This document shows, piece after piece, positions 1-5,312 of a stretch of DNA of 7,557 nt (position 1 is the stretch's first letter; the number at the start of each line of letters is the position of its first letter). The notes under the pieces were generated by a model. That model was not told where the DNA came from. It worked only from the letters and a program-made list of their open reading frames with translations, and ran no database searches. The position numbers and the translations under genes are program-made. The stretch is from Ramlibacter sp. (GTDB taxonomy: Bacteria; Pseudomonadota; Gammaproteobacteria; Burkholderiales; Burkholderiaceae_C). The stretch covers positions 1 to 7,557 of the forward strand of contig JAJNBO010000111.1 of NCBI GenBank assembly GCA_021156245.1. The letters run 5' to 3'.

Positions 1-1
1 G

Positions 2-502
2 CGCACGCTGATCGCCGCGTACAAGACCCTGGGCGGATCCTTTACCGGCGACCTTCAGGTGGACCCGACGCACTTGCGCGACCTGGTGAAGGACGGGCGG
101 GAGGCGCCCGGATCGGACCGGCGCAGGCGCATCCGGGATGCGGTGGAAGCTGCGCTGTCTGACGTCATCCTGCTCGGCACGGCCGAGCAGGTGCGCCTGG
201 CCGCCGCGGCGGCGAACGACCTGGTCGCGGGCAGGCCCGTCGCGACTTCCGAGCTCGTCGTTTCACTGCGCGCCTACATCCGCGACGTGCTGGACCTGGA
301 AGCGGTCGTGCCGGTCATCCCGCGGCAAGGGCCGGCGCGCCCCGGCAGCTCCAGCAACCGGAGCGGCGGCAAGGGTGACGCCGGTCGCGGTAGTGCGGTA
401 GGTGGATCGCGAGGTGGCGGTGGTGCCGGAGGTGGCGGTGGGATGGCCGTGGGCGGAATGGGCCTGGGCGCGGCCGCTGCGACGGACGAACCCGAGCGCT
501 AA
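2..502 (+). CDS. Hypothetical protein, C-terminal part, with glycine-rich tail (5' end outside window)
   Basis: The frame is open from the left edge, so 166 residues of the C-terminal part are visible and the true start lies upstream; a GTG at 59 is in frame but internal. The visible part has a short opening segment (RTLIAAYKTLGG), then a charged, largely helical domain of about 90 residues (TAEQVRLAAAAANDLVAGRP, then LVVSLRAYIRDVLDLE). From about residue 107 it becomes a low-complexity tail rich in Pro, Ser, Arg and then Gly (runs of four and five Gly), ending in an acidic TDEPER. I see no catalytic motif or membrane segment here and do not recognise the family. The opening segment faintly recalls the end of RND outer-membrane channel proteins, but the following 90 residues do not fit them. 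It converges on the dehydrogenase gene with 17 bases between the stops and is probably not part of the transporter cluster. Confidence 0.75.
   Translation, partial: RTLIAAYKTLGGSFTGDLQVDPTHLRDLVKDGREAPGSDRRRRIRDAVEAALSDVILLGTAEQVRLAAAAANDLVAGRPVATSELVVSLRAYIRDVLDLEAVVPVIPRQGPARPGSSSNRSGGKGDAGRGSAVGGSRGGGGAGGGGGMAVGGMGLGAAAATDEPER
411..441 (+). repeat. In-frame 13-bp direct repeat coding for part of the glycine-rich tail
   Basis: GAGGTGGCGGTGG occurs at 411-423 and again at 429-441, a period of 18 bases, which is six codons. The copies encode Gly-rich segments in the same frame. It is a short simple-sequence expansion inside the gene, of a kind prone to length change by slippage. Confidence 0.6.
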
Positions 503-503
503 C

Positions 504-519
504 CCGGCGGCCGCGCCGG
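504..519. terminator. Weak GC hairpin between convergent genes, possible bidirectional terminator
   Basis: CCGGC (504-508) and GCCGG (515-519) form a 5-bp stem with a 6-base loop in the 17-base gap between two convergent stop codons. The position suits a shared terminator. The stem is short and there is no T-run on either side, so the call rests mainly on location. Confidence 0.25.
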
Positions 520-1314
520 TCAGCTGCGCGGAGCGTAGAAGTCCACCATGCGATCGAGCACGCCATTGAACATGTCCATGCCGGTCATGGTTCGGCAGCC
601 TCGGGCGCGCGCCGCCGCGATCAAGGCGGTCACCTCCGGCTGCGCAACCACCTCGCCGACGAACTGGCCGGGCGCCAGCCGCGCCTCCGGCAGGGGCAAC
701 GCGTCGTCCGGGCCCATGCCCAACGGCGTGGCGTTGATCACGATGTCGAACCCCGTGGGGTCCGCGCTGCCGGCAGGGCGCGCCACAGCGGAGTCCGCGA
801 GCTTGGCCAGCAGTTCGTCACGGCGTGCTGGGTCGGCGTCGTGCAATGCCAGCCACGCCACCCCCGCGTCCGCCAGGGAGCGCGCGATCGCAGAGCCAGC
901 GCCGCCGGCGCCCACCAGCAGCACCTTGCGGCCCGCTGGATCGCATCCCTTGGCTCGCAGCCCGGCGAGGTAGCCCTCCCCGTCGACCTGGTCGCCCCAC
1001 CAGCCGCCCGTGGGTGTGCGGCGCATGACGTTCACGCCTCCGATCGATCGTGCGCGCGGCGTGGCGCCTTCGCAATACGCCAGCGCATCGAACTTGTGCG
1101 GCACCGTCACCACCACGCCGTCGCAGTTGCGCATGGCCGTCGCGGTCGCGAAAAAAGCGGCCAGGTCAGCCGACCCCACGTGCGCCGGCACCACCACGGC
1201 GTCGACGCCGTTGGCGCGCAAGGCCTGGGTGAAGTAGCGCGGAGCCTTCGCCTGCGCGATGGGGTCCCCGATGATGAAGTAGACGCGCGTCGCGCCGCTG
1301 TAGGTATCCAGCAT
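520..1314 (-). CDS. Shikimate dehydrogenase-like (AroE superfamily) oxidoreductase with altered substrate pocket
   Basis: 264 residues, close to the usual AroE length. The N-terminal substrate domain holds GDPIAQAKAP (16-25) and VTVPHK (69-74). K74 and D111 (GDQVDGEGY) match the catalytic Lys/Asp pair, and N95 (GGVN) is kept. The Rossmann domain has GAGGAG (135-140), and NATPLGM (194-200) is the family signature. The two Ser that bind the shikimate carboxylate (HSKSP in E. coli AroE) are Ala here (A22, A24). The Tyr of the DxxY motif is A224 and the late Gln is V252. At the position of the AroE NRT motif it has HDAD (158-161); an acidic residue there suggests NAD rather than NADP. It is therefore probably a paralogue acting on a non-shikimate substrate, not the biosynthetic AroE. 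It is the last gene of the transporter operon, starting 13 bases after the tctA stop, so it likely acts on the imported compound. Family sure; substrate unknown. Confidence 0.9.
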   Translation of the reverse strand: MLDTYSGATRVYFIIGDPIAQAKAPRYFTQALRANGVDAVVVPAHVGSADLAAFFATATAMRNCDGVVVTVPHKFDALAYCEGATPRARSIGGVNVMRRTPTGGWWGDQVDGEGYLAGLRAKGCDPAGRKVLLVGAGGAGSAIARSLADAGVAWLALHDADPARRDELLAKLADSAVARPAGSADPTGFDIVINATPLGMGPDDALPLPEARLAPGQFVGEVVAQPEVTALIAAARARGCRTMTGMDMFNGVLDRMVDFYAPRS

Positions 1315-1327
1315 GGACGATGGTTTC

Positions 1328-2833
1328 TCAGGCCGGGGCCGTCTCCTGGCCGCGCATCCGCTTCCACCAGCGGGTCTGGCTGACCAGCGTCAGGAGGAAG
1401 AGCACGGTGATGATGGCGGAGAGCGGATTGGTGGCGAACTCGGTGAAGAACAGTCCCACGTCGTCCCCAGCGGACACCATGGCCTGCCGATAGCTGCGGT
1501 CCATGAGCGGCCCGAGCACCATGCCCAGCACCACCGGACCCACCGGGAAGCCATACGTTTTCAGCAGGTACCCGACCAGACCGAAGCCGAGCATCCAGTA
1601 CACGTCGACCGGGTTGTTGTTGATGGCGTAGGCCCCCACGGCGGACAGCAGCACGATCAGCGGCAGCAGCACGGGCTTGGGGATCTCGACGATCTTCGCG
1701 AACAGCTTGATGCCCGTCAGGCCGAAGATCAGGAGGAAGAAGTTCGCCAGCACCAGCGAGCCCACCGTGAACCAGAACAGATGGGGCGTCTCCGTCATCA
1801 GCATCGGGCCCGGCTTCAGGCCGTGGATGTAGAGCGCGCCTATGATGACGGCGGTGACGGCGTCGCCCGGGATGCCCAGCGTGAGCATCGGCACGTAAGC
1901 GCCGCCGACCGCCGCGTTGTTGGCCGACTCTGGTGCCACGAGGCCTTCCCACGCGCCCTGCCCGAACGGCCGCTCGGGGTTCCGGGTGCTTCGCTTCGCA
2001 TGGTCGTACGCCATCATCGCGGCGATGTCGCCGCCGGCGCCCGGCAGCGCACCGACCACGACGCCGATGGCGGAGGACCGGCCCGCCAGCGGCAGGTGCT
2101 TGCGCAGCAACCCCCAGGACGGAATGATCTTCGAGACGTTCTGCTTCACCGCGGTGATGTGCAGCTGGTGGATCTGCGCGATCACTTCGGCGATCCCGAA
2201 CAGGCCGATCATCGCGGCGATGTAGGAGATGCCGGCGGAGAGCTGCAGGTTGCCGAAGGTCAATCGCTGTTCACCCGTCACGGGATCCAGCCCGACGCAT
2301 GACAGCAGCGCCCCGAGCGCGCCGGAGAAGATGCCCTTGGCCAGGGACCCTCCGGACAGCGAGCCGACGAGCAGGATGCCCCACATCGCGAGCAGCAGGT
2401 ATTCGCGCGGACCGAAGCGCAGCGCAAGGGATGACACCGCCGGAGCCGCGAGCGCCAGCACCAGGATGCCGATGAAGCCGCCGAACACGGAGACGATGGT
2501 GGTCAGCCCGATCGCCTGACCGGCCTCGCCGCGCTGCGCGATGGGGTAGCCGTCGAGGCCCGTTGCGATGGCCGCCGGAGCGCCGGGGATGTTGAGAAGG
2601 ATCGCGCTGCGCGAGCCGCCGTACACGCCACCGAGGTAGATGCCGGAGATGAGGGTCAGGGCCTCGTTCACGTGCCACTTGAAAGTGAACGAGATCAGGA
2701 TGGACACCGCCATCGTGACGGACAGGCCCGGGATCGCGCCGATGTAGATGCCGGCGAAAGTGCCCACTGCCGTCAGCAGCAGCAGCTTCACGTCCAGCCA
2801 GGACATGAAGAAGTAGCCGAGAGCTTCGATCAT
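1328..2833 (-). CDS. tctA: TctA-family large permease subunit of a tripartite tricarboxylate transporter
   Basis: 501 residues, the normal TctA length, and hydrophobic throughout with about ten to twelve predicted membrane segments. It forms the main translocation path of a TTT secondary transporter in the inner membrane, with TctB and a periplasmic binding protein. The two homologous halves carry the expected motifs. The first half has GAIPG (32-36), YGGS (71-74), NIPGAPAAIAT (81-91) and DGYP (94-97). The second has GALPGAGGD (261-269) and APESANN (300-306), followed by a GIPGDA motif. The start MIEALGYFFM at 2833 was chosen because its ATG overlaps the tctB stop as ATGA, a typical coupled arrangement. 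The open frame continues upstream to 3199, but that extension is antisense-like, arginine-rich sequence across tctB. The substrate is some carboxylate; the permease does not say which. The C-terminus (WWKRMRGQETAPA) is a short charged cytoplasmic tail. Confidence 0.96.
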   Translation of the reverse strand: MIEALGYFFMSWLDVKLLLLTAVGTFAGIYIGAIPGLSVTMAVSILISFTFKWHVNEALTLISGIYLGGVYGGSRSAILLNIPGAPAAIATGLDGYPIAQRGEAGQAIGLTTIVSVFGGFIGILVLALAAPAVSSLALRFGPREYLLLAMWGILLVGSLSGGSLAKGIFSGALGALLSCVGLDPVTGEQRLTFGNLQLSAGISYIAAMIGLFGIAEVIAQIHQLHITAVKQNVSKIIPSWGLLRKHLPLAGRSSAIGVVVGALPGAGGDIAAMMAYDHAKRSTRNPERPFGQGAWEGLVAPESANNAAVGGAYVPMLTLGIPGDAVTAVIIGALYIHGLKPGPMLMTETPHLFWFTVGSLVLANFFLLIFGLTGIKLFAKIVEIPKPVLLPLIVLLSAVGAYAINNNPVDVYWMLGFGLVGYLLKTYGFPVGPVVLGMVLGPLMDRSYRQAMVSAGDDVGLFFTEFATNPLSAIITVLFLLTLVSQTRWWKRMRGQETAPA

Positions 2834-3336
2834 TTCAGCAGCTCCGGCGTGTAGGGCCCCAGCAGCGTGCCCGCAGGAAGCACCACGGAGAAGGCCGTGC
2901 GGAAGACGAGGAAGACCCCCGCGAGCACCACCAGGCTGATCAATGCGTTCTTGCCCAGCTGCCTGCTGCCGAGAATGCGCATGGAGACGAGCAGGTACAC
3001 GTAGGAAGCCGCGAGGAAGCCCACTGTTTCCAGCAGCAGCATGTAGCCCACCAGCGCAGCGGAGAAGAGGACCAGCCGGATCGGCATGACGTGCGTGACG
3101 AACCTGCGCAGGCCGGACTGCCCGGTCTCCTCCGGCCCCGATTTGCGCAGCGACCCGCCAAGCGAGAGGATCGCGGTGATCACCATGGCTGCCGCGCACA
3201 CCATCGGGAAGGCACCGGGCGAGGAGATCGAGGAAAAGCGCGAGATCCCGAATGCGGCCCAGAGCGAAAAGCTCGCGAGCAGCACCAGGAGCGCCATGAA
3301 CGCCAGCTCACCTGGCGCGCGATGGGATGTGGGCAT
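2830..3336 (-). CDS. tctB: TctB-family small permease subunit
   Basis: 168 residues from the ATG at 3336 (MPTSHRAPGELAFMALL). There are about four hydrophobic segments: near residues 10-30, 42-60, 85-105 and a long C-terminal stretch (ISLVVLAGVFLVF). The SSPGAFPM motif after the first segment is typical of TctB. TctB is the small, poorly conserved membrane subunit of TTT systems and works with TctA. An open frame runs upstream to an ATG at 3441, but that would add a proline-rich, non-membrane leader and overlap the tctC coding end, so 3336 is preferred. The Shine-Dalgarno before it is weak (a GGA about ten bases upstream). Its stop overlaps the tctA start by ATGA, implying translational coupling. 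A strong hairpin lies between tctC and this gene. Confidence 0.92.
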   Translation of the reverse strand: MPTSHRAPGELAFMALLVLLASFSLWAAFGISRFSSISSPGAFPMVCAAAMVITAILSLGGSLRKSGPEETGQSGLRRFVTHVMPIRLVLFSAALVGYMLLLETVGFLAASYVYLLVSMRILGSRQLGKNALISLVVLAGVFLVFRTAFSVVLPAGTLLGPYTPELLK

Positions 3337-3360
3337 GGGGTGTCCGTGCGGCGGAGTGAG

Positions 3361-3384
3361 CCCCCCGGCGCACTGCCCGGGGGG
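3361..3384 (-). promoter_or_regulatory. Intercistronic GC hairpin between tctC and tctB
   Basis: CCCCCCGG (3361-3368) and CCGGGGGG (3377-3384) form a perfect 8-bp all-GC stem with an 8-base loop. It sits wholly inside the 58-base gap between the tctC stop and the tctB start. No T-run follows on the transcribed (minus) strand, so it does not look like a full intrinsic terminator. Such a hairpin could protect the 3' end of a processed tctC message or partly attenuate transcription, giving more binding protein than permease. The structure is directly visible; its role is inferred. Confidence 0.55.
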
Positions 3385-3394
3385 AACAGGCGGC

Positions 3395-4411
3395 TCAGGG
3401 CTTCGGGATGCCCAGTTCGGCGGGGTCCCTCTTCGCGGCACCCGCGCTGTGGTACAGCCACGCGGTGGTCGACTGGAACTTGCGGATGAACGCCTCGGCC
3501 TCAGCGCCGCTGATGTTCAGCATGGTGTTGCCGCGGCTTTCCAGCAGCTGTCGGTACTGGGCGTTCTCGCCGGCCTTCCTGAAGGCTGCCACCAGCTTGG
3601 CCTTGATGTCGTCCGGCGTTTCGCGCCGCACGAACACGCCGTACCACGACCCCCAGGGCAGGTACTTGGTGATGCCCTTGAGGACCGGGACGTCGGCGAT
3701 GGAGGGGACGCCCTGGAACGGCCTGGCATCGACCACCGCCAGCGCGCGCAGGCGGCCGGCCTTCACGTGCTCCCAGGTGGAGCCGGAGGAGATGAAGCCG
3801 AAGTCGATGTGCTTGCCCTGCACCGCCGCCAGCGCTGGGCCGTCGCCATCGAACGGCACCTTGATGGTGTCGAACTTCGTCAGCGTGTTGATCATCGCAT
3901 TGATGGTGAAGGGCGCGGAGCCCTGCCCGGCCATGGACATCTTCAGCTTGTTGGGGTTCGCCTGCACGTGCGCGACGAGTTCCTGCGCCGTCTTCCACGG
4001 CGCATCGGGATGCACCACGAGCAGCACCGAGTTTGCAACCGACGCGATGTTGACGGGATAGAACTTGTCGTAGTCGAAATCGGCGATGCCCATGACGCGG
4101 AACAGCGCCTGCGGCTCGGCCGTCATCAGTATGGTGTAGCCGTCGGCGGGCTGCTGCAGCACGAAATTGGCGGCGAGGGCGCCGGAGCCGCCGGCCTTGT
4201 TCTGCAGCACGATCTTGCGGCCGAGCACTTCCTCGGCGTACGGCGCGTAGCCGCGCATCGCCACGTCGGTGCCGCCGCCGGCGCCCCAGCCGATGACCCC
4301 GCTGATGTCGCGGGCCGGGTACGCCTGCTGCGCATGCGCCGCGACGCTCCATTGCGTGGCGGCCGCACCGGCAACCGCGGTGGCGATGAACTTGCGTCGG
4401 GTCTGTTCCAT
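3395..4411 (-). CDS. tctC: Bug/TctC-family periplasmic solute-binding protein of the TTT system
   Basis: 338 residues, typical for Bug proteins. The signal peptide (1-27) has a twin-arginine start (TRRKFIA, R5-R6), a short Ala-rich hydrophobic stretch and an AHA|QQ cleavage site, so Tat export is possible and Sec export cannot be ruled out. The mature protein begins with the family pattern: YPARDISGVIGWGAGGGTD, then LGRKIVLQNKAGGSGA, then QQPADGYTIL. It captures a small, usually carboxylated solute in the periplasm and hands it to TctAB. Start choice: an in-frame ATG exists at 4447, but it lies inside the best -10 element (4443-4448), so the transcript would begin downstream of it; 4411 also gives the clean signal peptide. 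The open frame runs upstream to 5488, but that part is antisense to the TIM-barrel gene. First gene of the operon tctC-tctB-tctA-dehydrogenase. Ligand unknown; the family also takes amino acids and aromatic acids. Confidence 0.95.
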   Translation of the reverse strand: MEQTRRKFIATAVAGAAATQWSVAAHAQQAYPARDISGVIGWGAGGGTDVAMRGYAPYAEEVLGRKIVLQNKAGGSGALAANFVLQQPADGYTILMTAEPQALFRVMGIADFDYDKFYPVNIASVANSVLLVVHPDAPWKTAQELVAHVQANPNKLKMSMAGQGSAPFTINAMINTLTKFDTIKVPFDGDGPALAAVQGKHIDFGFISSGSTWEHVKAGRLRALAVVDARPFQGVPSIADVPVLKGITKYLPWGSWYGVFVRRETPDDIKAKLVAAFRKAGENAQYRQLLESRGNTMLNISGAEAEAFIRKFQSTTAWLYHSAGAAKRDPAELGIPKP

Positions 4412-4442
4412 GGGTGGAGGTCTCGTGGTTGGTACGGCGGCT

Positions 4443-4448
4443 ATCATA
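4443..4448 (-). promoter_or_regulatory. Probable -10 element of the tctC operon promoter
   Basis: On the minus strand this reads TATGAT, five of six matches to TATAAT, about 32 bases upstream of the tctC ATG. The hexamers 17 or 18 bases further upstream (GAAATG, GGAAAT) match a -35 poorly, which fits a promoter needing an activator. The palindrome at 4454-4468 lies in the spacer and the 18-bp box at 4467-4484 covers the -35 area. Confidence 0.5.
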
Positions 4449-4453
4449 CTTTG

Positions 4454-4468
4454 ATGAACGACGTTCAT
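4454..4468. promoter_or_regulatory. Perfect 15-bp palindrome, candidate operator
   Basis: ATGAACG-A-CGTTCAT is a perfect inverted repeat with 7-bp arms around a single central base, in the 90-base divergent region between tctC and the TIM-barrel gene. It lies between the tctC -10 element and the shared box. The TGAACG/CGTTCA core is the same as in the palindrome next to the IclR gene, making it a candidate site for that regulator. Confidence 0.55.
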
Positions 4469-4484
4469 TTCCTGAAAGCCTTTC
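4467..4484 (-). promoter_or_regulatory. Shared 18-bp box, copy 1 (upstream of tctC)
   Basis: ATTTCCTGAAAGCCTTTC on the plus strand. It matches ATTTCCTGAACGGCTTTC at 7048-7065 at 16 of 18 positions in the same orientation. Its near edge is 56 bases from the tctC ATG, against 59 bases from the flavoprotein ATG for copy 2. Sequence, orientation and distance together suggest a common regulatory site, probably for the neighbouring IclR protein. Confidence 0.55.
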
Positions 4485-4501
4485 GTTTTTCCAACTGACC
4501 C

Positions 4502-5308
4502 ATGGCGCGCGCGTATTCCCTTTCGTACCTCACCTCCCACCGCAGCTCCGCCGTCGAGGCCGTCCGGCTGGCAGCCGAGTGCGGCTATGCATGCATAGGT
4601 TTCCGGCTGTGGCCGAACGCCGTGGCTGGGCCCGTGCAAGAACTTGTCGGCCGGCCCGCCCTGTTGCGCGAGACGCTGGCAGCGCTGCGCGACACCGGCG
4701 TGAAGGTACTGGACGTGGAGATCATCCGCATCGACGAAGGTTTCGATCCGCATCGCTGGGACGCGATGTACGACACCGTGGCGGCCCTCGGCGGGCGCGC
4801 GATCCTGGTGGCCGCCGACGATCGCAACGAAGCACGGTTGACCGCGAGCTATGCGCACCTGTGCGAAGTCATGGCGCGCCACGGGCTGACCGCAGACCTG
4901 GAGTTCATGCCCTGGACGGCGGTGAAGGACGCGAAGGCTGCGCTGCGCATCATCGATGCGGCGGGACGTCCCGCCAATGCAGGCATCCTCGTCGACGCGC
5001 TGCACTTCGGCCGATCCACGACGACGCTGGAAGACATCCGCTCGCTCCCGCGGGAGCTGTTGCACTATGCGCAGATCTGCGATGCGACCGCAGGCACGGG
5101 ATTCACCGACGAGGAACTGGTCCACACGGCGCGCTGCGCCCGCCTGCCGCCCGGCGAAGGCACCATCGACCTCCCCGGCCTGTTTGCCGCCTTGCCGCGC
5201 GACCTGCCCGTCAGCGTGGAAGTGATTCACCTCGAGCGCGAGCGGGAGGCAGATCCCGTCGCCTGGGCGCGGCTCTGCCTGGAGGCGAGCCGGCCCTACT
5301 GCGACTGA
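4502..5308 (+). CDS. Xylose-isomerase-like TIM-barrel protein (sugar phosphate isomerase/epimerase family, possible dehydratase)
   Basis: 268 residues, the usual length for the AP-endonuclease-2/xylose-isomerase-like fold. Likely metal ligands lie at the ends of the barrel strands: E134 (LEFMPW), D165 with H168 (VDALHF), Q191 (AQICDA) and E240 (SVEV). A PGEGTIDLPGL motif (217-227) is typical of the family. Spacing 134-165-168-191 agrees with what I recall of bacterial QuiC-type 3-dehydroshikimate dehydratases, which use Glu, Asp, Gln and Glu; many epimerases have His at the Gln position. The N-terminal loop (IGFRLWPN, 32-39) differs from the VEIF-type loop of QuiC, so the substrate may differ. 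No signal peptide, so cytoplasmic. An in-frame TGA at 4496 excludes a longer start; the Shine-Dalgarno is poor. Divergent from tctC and convergent with the flavoprotein, with a 4-base gap. Fold confident, reaction not. Database names for relatives usually read only sugar phosphate isomerase/epimerase. Confidence 0.88.
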   Translation: MARAYSLSYLTSHRSSAVEAVRLAAECGYACIGFRLWPNAVAGPVQELVGRPALLRETLAALRDTGVKVLDVEIIRIDEGFDPHRWDAMYDTVAALGGRAILVAADDRNEARLTASYAHLCEVMARHGLTADLEFMPWTAVKDAKAALRIIDAAGRPANAGILVDALHFGRSTTTLEDIRSLPRELLHYAQICDATAGTGFTDEELVHTARCARLPPGEGTIDLPGLFAALPRDLPVSVEVIHLEREREADPVAWARLCLEASRPYCD

Positions 5309-5312
5309 ACGC

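Noticed and set aside
520..1314. Canonical biosynthetic aroE
   Set aside because: The substrate-binding Ser pair, Tyr and Gln are all replaced and the gene is in a transporter operon, so I call it a paralogue only.
2834..3199. N-terminal extension of the tctA frame
   Set aside because: It overlaps tctB fully in another frame, is Arg-rich and not membrane-like, and the ATGA overlap at 2830-2833 gives a standard start.
3086..4498. 470-codon plus-strand open frame
   Set aside because: It is antisense to tctC and tctB, has the His/Arg/Gly-rich composition of a high-GC shadow frame, and shows no family motif.
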